Positions 53,520 through 61,877 of a DNA stretch of 64,000 nucleotides are shown in pieces. Under the pieces are notes generated by a model. That model was not told the DNA's origin. It did not search any database and worked only from the letters and a program-made list of their open reading frames with translations. The DNA is from Polynucleobacter sp. JS-Safj-400b-B2 (lineage in GTDB: Bacteria > Pseudomonadota > Gammaproteobacteria > Burkholderiales > Burkholderiaceae), in contig NZ_JACVPJ010000006.1 of NCBI RefSeq assembly GCF_018881975.1, positions 1 through 64,000 on the forward strand. Direction: 5' to 3'. Each line of letters starts with the position of its first letter. The stretch's first letter is position 1. A program made the translations under genes and the position numbers.

Positions 53520-54698
53520 TTACATCTTAATAACTTCAAGAACTGTTTTCTTTTTATCCTTGAAGTCGTACAAGGTAATCACACCCTCTTTCATATCACC
53601 TTTGTTATCAAAAGCAATATTACCGATCAAGCCCTGCATTTTTGTATCAGGCATAACAGCCAAAATCTTTGCGGGATCAGTTGAGTTTGCACGCTTCATA
53701 GAATCCACCAAGACATATACAGCGTCATAGGTGAAAGGTGCATAAATCTGTACATCAGAGTTAAAGCGCTCTTTGTAACGCTTCTGGAAATCAGCTCCTT
53801 GAGCCATCTTTGATAAAGCCATGCCCGCTTCGGAGCAAGTCACATTGACAACAGCCTCACCAGCCAACTCAGCAAGCTTCTCAGTACACATACCATCACC
53901 ACCAACTACCTTAGCTTTAATACCCAACTCAGCCGCTTGCTTAGTTAATGGACCCCCGGTAGCATCCATGCCGCCGTACATAATGACATCAGGTTTGCTA
54001 CCTTTAATCTTCGTCAAGATAGCCTTGAAATCAGTAGCTTTGTTGTTGCTGGCCTCACGAGTCACCACTTTAACGCCAGCAGCTTTTACTGTTTTCTCAA
54101 ACTCATCGGCCAAACCTTTACCGTACTGGGTGGAGTCATCAATAATGGCTACAGTCTTTGCCTTTAAATTATTGACAACGTAATTAGCCAGTGCTGGACC
54201 CTGTTGAGCATCGGTTGCCACTAAGCGATAGGTTGTTTTAAAGCCTTGCTTGGTGTAGTCAGGATTAGTTGCAGACGGAGAGACCTGGGTAATACCTGCA
54301 TCGCTATAAATACGTGATGCCGGAATACTTGTTCCAGAATTGAGGTGACCGACTACTCCAACCACCTTAGCATCCACTAATTTTTGTGCGACTTGCGTAG
54401 CCGTCTTTGGATCTTCAGCGTCATCTTCAGGAACCAAGGTCAGAACTACTTTTTTTCCATCAATCGTTAAGCCTGCTTTATTAATTTCTTCAAGCGCGAG
54501 TCTGGCGCCATTCTCATTGTCCTTACCTAAGTGGGCAATAGGTCCGGTGAGAGGAGCAACGTGACCGATCTTTACTTCAACGCCATCAACCGGGGCTGTT
54601 ACAGACTTATCGCCACCTTTGCCACAAGCAGTCAGCAGCAAAGCTGAGGCCGCCATAGCAAGGGCACTGCTTGTAAAAGTAATGTGTGATTTGATCAT
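53520..54698 (-). CDS. livK: Branched-chain amino-acid binding protein, lipoprotein-type LivK
   Basis: A 392-residue periplasmic type-1 binding protein. The N-terminus is a lipoprotein signal (ALAMAASALLLTACGKGG, lipobox L-T-A-C). The body shows VKIGHVAPLTGPIAHLGKDNENGARLALEEIN, given in parts around ~41-72, and VVGVVGHLNSGTSIPASRIY (~115). It delivers leucine-like amino acids or a related substrate to LivHM. Most Gram-negative LivK proteins are free in the periplasm, so a lipid anchor is a mild oddity. Confidence 0.92.
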   Translation of the reverse strand: MIKSHITFTSSALAMAASALLLTACGKGGDKSVTAPVDGVEVKIGHVAPLTGPIAHLGKDNENGARLALEEINKAGLTIDGKKVVLTLVPEDDAEDPKTATQVAQKLVDAKVVGVVGHLNSGTSIPASRIYSDAGITQVSPSATNPDYTKQGFKTTYRLVATDAQQGPALANYVVNNLKAKTVAIIDDSTQYGKGLADEFEKTVKAAGVKVVTREASNNKATDFKAILTKIKGSKPDVIMYGGMDATGGPLTKQAAELGIKAKVVGGDGMCTEKLAELAGEAVVNVTCSEAGMALSKMAQGADFQKRYKERFNSDVQIYAPFTYDAVYVLVDSMKRANSTDPAKILAVMPDTKMQGLIGNIAFDNKGDMKEGVITLYDFKDKKKTVLEVIKM

Positions 54699-54727
54699 GT
54701 ATGGCTCCTCTGTTATGAATGGATACT

Positions 54728-55669
54728 TTAATCAACTAAATTTTTAGGCAATGAAAAGGTGACGTCCTCAACTACACCATCAAGAGGACGTACGGTTCTT
54801 GGTCCAAACTCCTGGATGCGACTGACAATAGACTGAGCCAAACTTTCTGGAGCGGATGCTCCCGCAGTTAACCCAACCCGTTTTTTACCAACAAACCATT
54901 CTGGCTTAAGTTGGTCGGGGGCATCAACCATGTAAGAAGGGATGCCAAGCTTTTCAGAAAGTTCACGCAGACGATTGGAGTTTGAGCTCGTCGCACTTCC
55001 CACCACAATTACCACCTCAACCTGAGGCGCCATGAATTTCACAGCATCTTGTCGATTCTGAGTGGCATAACAAATATCTTGTTTTCGGGGCTGAACAATA
55101 TTAGGGAACTTTTTAGTTAATGCTTCTACGATTTCTTTGGTCTCATCTACTGAAAGCGTTGTCTGGGTAACAAATGCAATCTTTTCATCAGTCGGAAATG
55201 TCAAAGCGTCCACATCACCGAGCTTCTCAATCAAGAAAATGCCTTCTTTGACCTGTCCCATAGTGCCCTCAACTTCAGGGTGTCCTTCATGACCAATCAT
55301 CAACACTGTAAAGCCATCTTTGCACATCTTTACCACCTCAAGGTGAACCTTAGTCACCAATGGGCAGGTGGCGTCATATACTTGCAGCCCTCTAGCCTCA
55401 GCATCCTTGCGAACTTCCTGAGAAACACCGTGCGCACTAAATACCACGATGCCGCCCTTAGGAACTTCATGCAATTCATCTACGAATACTGCGCCTTTAT
55501 CACGCAACTCGTTCACAACATAAGCGTTGTGAACAATTTCATGGCGTACATATATAGGTGCGCCAAAACGATTGAGCGCCTCATTAACAATATTGATCGC
55601 ACGATCTACGCCTGCGCAAAAACCACGAGGCTGAGCCATCAAAATTTCTGGGTTATTGAAATCGCTCAT
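54728..55669 (-). CDS. ispH: 4-hydroxy-3-methylbut-2-enyl diphosphate reductase
   Basis: A 313-residue iron-sulfur enzyme of the MEP pathway. The three cluster Cys are seen in AQPRGFCAGVDRAIN (~18), DATCPLVTKVHLEV (~101) and QDICYATQNRQDAV (~202). The HGVSQEVRKDA loop is also present. It makes IPP and DMAPP in the last step of the pathway opened by dxs at 21.6 kb. The gene follows fkpB by 3 bp, the usual fkpB-ispH pair. Confidence 0.96.
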   Translation of the reverse strand: MSDFNNPEILMAQPRGFCAGVDRAINIVNEALNRFGAPIYVRHEIVHNAYVVNELRDKGAVFVDELHEVPKGGIVVFSAHGVSQEVRKDAEARGLQVYDATCPLVTKVHLEVVKMCKDGFTVLMIGHEGHPEVEGTMGQVKEGIFLIEKLGDVDALTFPTDEKIAFVTQTTLSVDETKEIVEALTKKFPNIVQPRKQDICYATQNRQDAVKFMAPQVEVVIVVGSATSSNSNRLRELSEKLGIPSYMVDAPDQLKPEWFVGKKRVGLTAGASAPESLAQSIVSRIQEFGPRTVRPLDGVVEDVTFSLPKNLVD

Positions 55670-55672
55670 GGT

Positions 55673-56119
55673 TTACAAAATCGCCACAATCTCTGCTTCA
55701 AAACTTATTGGTCTTCCCGCCAAGGGATGGTTAAAGTCAAACCAAGCCCCCTCTTCATTAATCGATTGCAATACACCCGCGTATTGAGCGCCACCCGGCG
55801 CATTGAACTCAATCACATCACCTGGATTAAATTCCACGTCGTCATCACGGCCTTCTTTAAGCGCCTTTAGGGATACCCATTGCACTAAATCTTCTTTGCG
55901 CTCACCAAAACTTTCTTCGGGTGCAAGCAGCGCACTTTTTTTCTCGCCAACACCTAAGCCCAACAAGACATTTTCAAAACAAGGAGCAAATTGTCCAGAT
56001 CCCATCAAAACCGTCGCAGGGCGATCAATAAAAGTGTTGATGTAATCCTCCCCGCTGGGCAAAGTGAGCCGGTAGTTGAGAGTCAAAAAGGAATTAGGCA
56101 AAACGGTAAGCTTAGTCAT
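55673..56119 (-). CDS. fkpB: FKBP-type peptidyl-prolyl isomerase (FkpB/SlpA type)
   Basis: A 148-residue FKBP of the SlyD-like class with an inserted flap domain. Signatures are GEDYINTFIDRPATVLMGSGQF (seen at ~22-44), LLGLGVGEKKSALLAPEESFG (~52) and the end DFNHPLAGRPISFEAEIVAIL. It speeds proline isomerisation and has chaperone activity. It directly precedes ispH. Its start is about 30 bp from the divergent radC start. Confidence 0.9.
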   Translation of the reverse strand: MTKLTVLPNSFLTLNYRLTLPSGEDYINTFIDRPATVLMGSGQFAPCFENVLLGLGVGEKKSALLAPEESFGERKEDLVQWVSLKALKEGRDDDVEFNPGDVIEFNAPGGAQYAGVLQSINEEGAWFDFNHPLAGRPISFEAEIVAIL

Positions 56120-56149
56120 AAGGTGATTGTATCTAGGCCTGCGCTAGCT

Positions 56150-56845
56150 GTGCACTCCCCAATCACAGGTTGGCCCAAAAATGAGCAGCCCCGAGAAAAG
56201 CTGCGCTTAAATGGCGCTGCGTCTCTTTCTGATGCTGAGCTACTTGCTATCTTTTTGCGGGTAGGGGTAAAAGGTAAAAGTGCTGTTGCCCTGGCTAAAG
56301 ATCTACTGCACCATTTCGGAAGCTTGCCCCGCCTTCTGGTTAGCTCCCCTGAAGAATTTACCCGAATACACGGTATGGGACTCTCCAAATGGTCTCAAAT
56401 TCAAGCGGCATATGAGCTTGTTAAACGTAGTCTAGAAGACGGTCTAAGCCAAGATTCCATTTTTTCATCGCCGAACCACGTTAGAGAGTTCTTACAAGCC
56501 AAAATTGGCCGCCTTCCCCATGAGGTATTTCTGTGCCTCTATTTGGACTCACGCCTGCATTTGATTGAATGTGACGAGCTTTTTAGGGGCTCTATCGCCC
56601 AAACAGCCATCTATCCCCGAGAAATCCTCAAAGAGGCCCTAGCTAAAAATGCCAGCGCCCTAATCGTGGCTCATAACCACCCTAGCGGCAATCCATTACC
56701 CAGCAATGCAGACCAAGAACTCACAAAAATACTGGCGAACGCCCTACAACTGGTAGATATTCAGTTACTCGATCATTGTATTGTGAGTGGCAGTGGTTTT
56801 TTCTCTTTTTCGGACTCTGGCCTTATGGGTAATATCAATAAATGA
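56150..56845 (+). CDS. radC: RadC-family JAMM-domain protein (231 aa)
   Basis: The N-terminal HhH part (LSDAELLAIFLRVGVKGKSA and FTRIHGMGLSKWSQIQAAYEL) is followed by a metalloprotease-like JAMM domain with ALIVAHNHPSGNPLPSNAD (~177-195). It was once linked to DNA repair; the true role is unclear. I chose the GTG at 56150 because the family starts just before ITGWPKNEQPREKL; a GTG at 56123 is possible. It is divergent from fkpB. Confidence 0.88.
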   Translation: MHSPITGWPKNEQPREKLRLNGAASLSDAELLAIFLRVGVKGKSAVALAKDLLHHFGSLPRLLVSSPEEFTRIHGMGLSKWSQIQAAYELVKRSLEDGLSQDSIFSSPNHVREFLQAKIGRLPHEVFLCLYLDSRLHLIECDELFRGSIAQTAIYPREILKEALAKNASALIVAHNHPSGNPLPSNADQELTKILANALQLVDIQLLDHCIVSGSGFFSFSDSGLMGNINK

Positions 56846-56929
56846 TAGTAATTACTAACTTATGTACCAAAATGACACCCGGTCATATAGTTTATTTTCA
56901 ATTCCTTCTCATGAAAGCTATTTAGGGCT

Positions 56930-56958
56930 AGCCCAAAATGGGCTGAGACTGATACAAT
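56930..56958 (+). promoter_or_regulatory. Hairpin and -10 candidate upstream of rpmB
   Basis: AGCCCA-AAA-TGGGCT forms a 6-bp hairpin (56930-56944), and TACAAT at 56953-56958 looks like a -10 about 32 bp before rpmB. The hairpin may be the radC terminator stem or lie over the -35 region; I cannot tell. Confidence 0.35.
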
Positions 56959-56989
56959 CTTCTTTTTTCGCAATTAATGGAGTTATGTC

Positions 56990-57223
56990 ATGGCAAAAGT
57001 TTGCCAAGTCACTGGGAAGAAGCCGATGGTTGGCAACAATGTATCCCATGCAAACAATAAAACGAAGCGTCGCTTTTTGCCGAATTTGCAAAACCGTCGT
57101 TTCTGGGTTGAATCTGAAAACCGTTGGATTAGCTTGCGCTTAACCAATGCTGGTTTGCGCGTTATCGACAAGAACGGCATCGATGCTGTGTTGTCTGATT
57201 TACGTGCACGTGGCGAAATTTAA
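56990..57223 (+). CDS. rpmB: 50S ribosomal protein L28
   Basis: A 77-residue protein with the L28 pattern: [22 protein letters not shown] near the start, seen in parts, then [15 protein letters not shown]. It has one N-terminal Cys and no zinc ribbon. It is the first gene of the rpmB-rpmG pair, with rpmG starting 11 bp later. Confidence 0.96.
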   Translation: MAKVCQVTGKKPMVGNNVSHANNKTKRRFLPNLQNRRFWVESENRWISLRLTNAGLRVIDKNGIDAVLSDLRARGEI

Positions 57224-57234
57224 GGAGCGCACAA

Positions 57235-57402
57235 ATGGCTAAAGGCGGCAGAGAAAAAATCAAGTTAGAGTCATCAGCAGGTACTGGTCACTTTTACACA
57301 ACTTCAAAAAACAAGCGTACGAAGCCTGAGAAAATGGAGATCATGAAGTTTGATCCTACTATTCGCAAGCACGTTGCTTACAAAGAAACAAAGCTGAAGT
57401 AA
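57235..57402 (+). CDS. rpmG: 50S ribosomal protein L33
   Basis: A 55-residue protein starting [20 protein letters not shown] and ending with [13 protein letters not shown]. The signature [20 protein letters not shown] is that of the zinc-free L33 type, with no Cys pairs. AAGGAG lies 8 nt upstream of the ATG. It forms an operon with rpmB and is followed by a bidirectional terminator. Confidence 0.95.
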   Translation: MAKGGREKIKLESSAGTGHFYTTSKNKRTKPEKMEIMKFDPTIRKHVAYKETKLK

Positions 57403-57433
57403 GGTATTCATTTAATACTTACTTCCAGTAAAT

Positions 57434-57462
57434 AAAAAACCCGCTACATCAGCGGGTTTTTT
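57434..57462. terminator. Bidirectional terminator between rpmG and the desaturase gene
   Basis: AAAAAACCCGCT pairs with AGCGGGTTTTTT across ACATC. The T/A tracts on both sides let it end transcription of rpmG (plus) and the desaturase (minus), whose stop codons lie 32 and 18 bp away. Confidence 0.9.
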
Positions 57463-57479
57463 AATGTCTAGAAATTGAT

Positions 57480-58673
57480 TTAAGCGTAACGACGTAGACG
57501 CAAAGAGAACTCACGCAGACTTGATAGGCCACTTTCTTCTGCGTGCTGACACCAAGTGTGCAACTGAGAAAGTAATTGCTCTTTTGTGGCACTAGAGCGG
57601 CCCCAGATGGCCTGGAGATCACGACGCATCTCAATCATTTTGCGAAGCTGCGCATTGCTGGCCATGAGCTCTTCTAACTTTGCCTTCTCTTCTGCACTCA
57701 GGCGTGATTCATCTTTAGCCAACCAAGTACGAGCATCACCTAGATGCGCTGCCAAGACTTGCATATGCTGAACTTCATTATTGAAAAAGCGGCGCAATGT
57801 CTTGCTGTAACGCGCCATAATTTCATAGCGATTCGCAATGATAGCTTCAAGAGTGTTTTGATCGGCAGGACGCAAGTCACTTAATACTGGCTTGGGTGGA
57901 GTCTTCTTCACAGTAGCCAAACCAACTGCACTCATCATCTGGATATACATCCAGCCAATATCAAACTCATACCATTTATTAGATAGCTTCGCACTGGTTG
58001 CGAAAGTGTGATGATTGTTATGTAACTCTTCGCCACCAATTAAAATACCCCAAGGCACAATATTTCTGGAGGCATCTTCACAGTCAAAGCTGCGATAACC
58101 CCAATAGTGGCCTATACCGTTAATAACACCAGCAGCAGTAATTGGGATCCACAGCATTTGCACCGCCCAAACAGTTAACCCAACCGCACCAAACAAAAAC
58201 ACATCAACGATAAGCATGATGGCAACACCCTGCCATGAAAACTTGGAATAAATGTTGTGCTCAACCCAGTCATCTGGCGTGCCATGTCCAAACTTGTTTA
58301 AAGTCTCTTGATTGGCCGCTTCTTTTTTGTAGAGCTCAGCGCCTCGAGAGAGAACAGTGTTAATTCCTAAAACCTGTGGGCTATGTGGATCGTCGACTGT
58401 CTCACATTTGGCATGATGCTTGCGATGAATCGCAGCCCATTCTTTGGTAACCATACCTGTGGTTAGCCAGAGCCAAAAACGGAAAAAATGAGAAACGATA
58501 GGATGCAGTTCTAAAGCACGATGCGCCTGGCAGCGATGCAAGAAGATAGTGACTGCTGCAATCGTGATGTGAGTGACTATCAGAGTGAAAACGATAATCT
58601 TCCACCAAGACCAATCCAAATATCCATTGGCTAGCCAATGGAGAAACAAATCAAAACCTGAAGCTATACTCAA
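57480..58673 (-). CDS. Acyl-CoA/acyl-lipid delta-9-type fatty acid desaturase (397 aa)
   Basis: A membrane di-iron enzyme. The three His boxes are HRCQAH (~47), HRKHH (~84) and HNNHH (~217), and hydrophobic helices lie before and between them (WWKIIVFTLIVTHITIAAV). The C-terminal ~130 residues are polar and helical (LAKDESRLSAEEKAKLEELM), longer than in minimal desaturases, but similar tails occur in betaproteobacterial homologues. It introduces double bonds for membrane fluidity. It has its own short unit. Confidence 0.92.
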   Translation of the reverse strand: MSIASGFDLFLHWLANGYLDWSWWKIIVFTLIVTHITIAAVTIFLHRCQAHRALELHPIVSHFFRFWLWLTTGMVTKEWAAIHRKHHAKCETVDDPHSPQVLGINTVLSRGAELYKKEAANQETLNKFGHGTPDDWVEHNIYSKFSWQGVAIMLIVDVFLFGAVGLTVWAVQMLWIPITAAGVINGIGHYWGYRSFDCEDASRNIVPWGILIGGEELHNNHHTFATSAKLSNKWYEFDIGWMYIQMMSAVGLATVKKTPPKPVLSDLRPADQNTLEAIIANRYEIMARYSKTLRRFFNNEVQHMQVLAAHLGDARTWLAKDESRLSAEEKAKLEELMASNAQLRKMIEMRRDLQAIWGRSSATKEQLLSQLHTWCQHAEESGLSSLREFSLRLRRYA

Positions 58674-58701
58674 AAGGGAATCCCTAAAGAGGTCTAAAAC
58701 C

Positions 58702-60261
58702 TTATTTTAGTTCTTTAGGCGCCTTCTTGTTTTTGACCTTAGTCTCTTTTTCATCGCCTATTTCAGACTTGGGAGCTAGAGCAGCAGCTTTCTTTTGGAA
58801 TACCGCCCCAAAGAAGCCATCTGTTCCGTGAATATGTGGCCATAACTGCCACCAAGGATTATCCGAGCTGCAGCCCATGGGTAACTTATCCTTTGGAAAC
58901 AATGGTTTAAGCACTTCTGCAGCGGGAACAGCCTCAAATTGTGGGTGTTTTACCAGGAAATCCTCGGCAATAGCTTGATTTTCTTGGGGTAGGAGGCTGC
59001 AAGTGGCATATACCAATCGGCCTCCAGGCTTCAATAAACGAGCGGCGGAAGTCAAAATATTCATTTGCTTCTGGTTGAGCTCCAAAACTCCCTCAGGGGT
59101 TTGGCGCCACTTCAGGTCTGGATTGCGTCGTAGAGTACCCATTCCACTACAAGGGGCATCAACCAATACACGATCAATCTTGCCGGCCAAGCGTTTGATT
59201 TTGGCGTCGTTCTCACTATCAATCCAAACCGGATGGACATTTGAAAGGCCGCTACGAGCCTGCCTTGGCTTCAGATTTGCTAAGCGACGCTCTGATGTAT
59301 CTAAAGCATACAAACGTCCTGTGGAGCGCATGATCGCTCCAATCGCCAAAGTCTTACCGCCGGCACCAGCGCAAAAGTCTACGACCATCTCGCCGCGCTT
59401 AGGTGCAAGTAAGTAAGCCAAGAGTTGACTGCCCTCATCTTGCACTTCAAACATGCCCGCCTTAAACCCTGCAGTATTTTGTAAAGCAGGCTTACCCATA
59501 ATGCGCACACCATCAGGTGCATATGGCGTTGGGATCGCTTGATAGCGACCGCCTAATGCATTCATCTGCGCGAGTAATTCTTCGCGGTTGGTTTTCATGG
59601 TGTTCGCACGCAAATCTAAAAGTGCTGGGTGCATTAATGACTTAGCTAACTCTTCGCGAGTTTCCTCACCAGGATACTTACCAAATGCATCCCACAACCA
59701 CTCTGGTAAATTGTTCCGCACGAGAGGATTTAATGCTGCAGGATCAACCGTTGCAAAACGTTGTAGCCACTCATATTCACCCGTCTTCAGTACATGCGCT
59801 AAATCAGCAATTGCGCTCTCTGCACGATTAGCGGAACCAAGCCCACCTTCAGATAGAGCAGACAGCAAACCCAATAGGGCTAAGCGTCTAGCCTGAGAGC
59901 CTTCACCACTTGAAGCGAATTGGGAGAATTCATTTTTACGACGCAAAATGGCGAACGCGCTCTCAGCAATCAAAGCACGATCGCGATTTCCAAGTTGTTT
60001 CTCTTCTCTAAAATAACGACTGACTACTCGGTCGGCTGGTTGTTCAAAACTAAGCAATTCGGGGAGTAAACGCTCAAGATGAATCGCATGTTGTGGCAAT
60101 GCTTTCGCATTAGAGAAATTCTTTTGACCTTCTGGCGCAATTAAATTACCGCTAGCATTGCGACGCTCGGGACGACGCAGCGGATCTTTCGATTTCGTTG
60201 CGTAACTTTTGTGGGGGGCTAGTCTGCTACCAGATCTGCGGGGTGGACGTTCTGCACTCAT
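58702..60261 (-). CDS. RsmB/NOP2-type RNA cytosine-5 methyltransferase (519 aa)
   Basis: An N-terminal basic, low-complexity extension (~1-60, RPPRRSGSRLAPHKSY) is followed by a NusB-like helical domain and the methyltransferase core: VDFCAGAGGKTLAIGA (~295, SAM site), VDAPCSGMGTLRRNPDLKWR (~370, first Cys) and YATCSLLPQENQAI (~420, second Cys). It should methylate 16S rRNA C967 if it is RsmB, although another target is possible. Its ATG overlaps the purN stop by 4 bp. Confidence 0.85.
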   Translation of the reverse strand: MSAERPPRRSGSRLAPHKSYATKSKDPLRRPERRNASGNLIAPEGQKNFSNAKALPQHAIHLERLLPELLSFEQPADRVVSRYFREEKQLGNRDRALIAESAFAILRRKNEFSQFASSGEGSQARRLALLGLLSALSEGGLGSANRAESAIADLAHVLKTGEYEWLQRFATVDPAALNPLVRNNLPEWLWDAFGKYPGEETREELAKSLMHPALLDLRANTMKTNREELLAQMNALGGRYQAIPTPYAPDGVRIMGKPALQNTAGFKAGMFEVQDEGSQLLAYLLAPKRGEMVVDFCAGAGGKTLAIGAIMRSTGRLYALDTSERRLANLKPRQARSGLSNVHPVWIDSENDAKIKRLAGKIDRVLVDAPCSGMGTLRRNPDLKWRQTPEGVLELNQKQMNILTSAARLLKPGGRLVYATCSLLPQENQAIAEDFLVKHPQFEAVPAAEVLKPLFPKDKLPMGCSSDNPWWQLWPHIHGTDGFFGAVFQKKAAALAPKSEIGDEKETKVKNKKAPKELK

Positions 60262-60887
60262 AATTTAAAAAATTGCGACTCCGGGGGTTGTAACTTCACT
60301 TGATTACCATCTATGCGCAATCGTCCATCAAGGAACCATTTTACGGCCCGCGGGTAAATTTGATGCTCAGCAGCCAAAACACGGGCAGCTAAGGTGTCAG
60401 CATCGTCACTTTCTAGCACCGGAACCGAGGCCTGACAAATAATGGGGCCCTCATCCACGCCCTCATTCACAAAGTGAACAGTGGCACCATGCTCCTTTAC
60501 CTCCGCCTCCAAAGCCCGCTCATGGGTGTGCAAACCAGGGAAGGCAGGCAGCAAAGCAGGATGAATATTGATCAATCGCCCCTCAAAATGACGAATAAAT
60601 CCTGGTGTAAGAATTCTCATAAAGCCGGCAAGAACCACCAAATCAGCCCCTAAGGCATCAATCTGCGCAATTAAGGCCGCATCAAAGGATTCGCGGGTCG
60701 GATGCGCCTTATGATCAATGGCAAAGGCTGGAATACCCTGGGAGCGAGCAAAATCAAGGCCCTTGGCCTCTGAATGATTCGCTATGACCCCGGCAAATGT
60801 AACTGGCCATTGCTCTTTTTGAGCTGTTTTGACAATGGCCTCGAAATTAGATCCGCGGCCGGAGATTAAGGTGACGATAGAAGGCAT
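60258..60887 (-). CDS. purN: Phosphoribosylglycinamide formyltransferase (GART, N10-formyl type)
   Basis: A 209-residue protein with LISGRGSNFEAI (~7), VVLAGFMRILTPGFI (~90), INIHPALLPAFPGLHTHERAL (~108, catalytic Asn-His) and HFVNEGVDEGPIICQ (~139, catalytic Asp). It adds formyl from N10-formyl-THF in purine synthesis. The ATG at 60887 is preferred over the GTG at 60893. It overlaps the methyltransferase gene by 4 bp. Confidence 0.95.
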   Translation of the reverse strand: MPSIVTLISGRGSNFEAIVKTAQKEQWPVTFAGVIANHSEAKGLDFARSQGIPAFAIDHKAHPTRESFDAALIAQIDALGADLVVLAGFMRILTPGFIRHFEGRLINIHPALLPAFPGLHTHERALEAEVKEHGATVHFVNEGVDEGPIICQASVPVLESDDADTLAARVLAAEHQIYPRAVKWFLDGRLRIDGNQVKLQPPESQFFKL

Positions 60888-60895
60888 GCCCACAA

Positions 60896-60901
60896 TATAA
60901 T
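60896..60901 (+). promoter_or_regulatory. TATAAT upstream of ribF
   Basis: A perfect TATAAT lies 25 bp before the ribF start, in the 39-bp gap between the divergent purN and ribF genes. Spacing fits a -10 for ribF; a -35 would lie within purN. Confidence 0.45.
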
Positions 60902-60926
60902 TGATGGCTACCCTGAAAGCGATTTT

Positions 60927-61877
60927 GTGAACGTATTCCGTGGACCCACCCAGTTTTCTGCAGGACCAGCTTGTGCCCTAACCATCGGTAATTTCGATGG
61001 GGTGCACAGGGGTCATCGCGCCCTGCTTAAAGAGCTTGTTGATGGTGCCAAAGAGCGGGGACTGGTCAGTTGCGTCATGACCTTTGAGCCACATCCAAAA
61101 GAATTCTTTTCTCCAGAACAAGCGCCACCCCGCATTTTGAATCTGCGCGATAAATTAGCCGCTCTTGCTGAGCTCGGAATTGATCGCGTTGTTGTTGAGC
61201 ATTTCAACTCTGCTTTTGCGAAACTCTCTCCTGAAGAATTTGTTTCAGAAATTATTGTGAAAAGACTCAATGCTAAATGGATCTTGATTGGTGATGATTT
61301 CTGCTATGGTGCAAAGCGCACTGGTAACTTTGCTAGCTTAAAAGCTGCTGGTGAAAAATATGGTTTTGAAGTCTCTAGCATTCAAACTATTCAACAAGAT
61401 GGTGAACGCATCTCTAGCTCAGCATTACGTACCGCTCTTGCAAATGGAGACATGGAATTAGCTGAAAAGTTATTAGGTCGCCCCTACGGAATTTCTGGCC
61501 ATGTTATACATGGTCAACAACTTGGACGTCAGCTGGGTTTCCCGACTTTGAACTTAGCCGTTGCAAACCATCTACATCATCGCAAGCCAGCAACGACTGG
61601 CATCTTTACTGCGCAAGTTTTAGGCTTAAGTGAAAAGCCTTTGCCTGCGGTAGCCAGCCTGGGCGTTAGGCCGACAGTAGAGGATGAAGGCAGGGTTTTA
61701 CTTGAGACCCATATTTTTGATTACAACGCAGATGTCTACGGAAAAATTATTACCGTAGAGCTATTAGAAAAAATCCGTGATGAGGCGAAGTACCCAGACC
61801 TCGAAACCCTTACACAAGCGATTGCAGCAGATGCAGCGCATGCCAGAAATTATTTCCAGAAAAAAGCTTATGTCTGA
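60927..61877 (+). CDS. ribF: Bifunctional riboflavin kinase/FAD synthetase
   Basis: A 316-residue protein. The N-terminal FAD synthetase has [17 protein letters not shown] (~18) and [17 protein letters not shown] (~112). The C-terminal flavokinase has [15 protein letters not shown] (~197) and [20 protein letters not shown] (~250). It turns riboflavin into FMN and FAD. The start is a GTG. The last 8 bp overlap ileS, the usual ribF-ileS arrangement. Confidence 0.95.
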   Translation: MNVFRGPTQFSAGPACALTIGNFDGVHRGHRALLKELVDGAKERGLVSCVMTFEPHPKEFFSPEQAPPRILNLRDKLAALAELGIDRVVVEHFNSAFAKLSPEEFVSEIIVKRLNAKWILIGDDFCYGAKRTGNFASLKAAGEKYGFEVSSIQTIQQDGERISSSALRTALANGDMELAEKLLGRPYGISGHVIHGQQLGRQLGFPTLNLAVANHLHHRKPATTGIFTAQVLGLSEKPLPAVASLGVRPTVEDEGRVLLETHIFDYNADVYGKIITVELLEKIRDEAKYPDLETLTQAIAADAAHARNYFQKKAYV

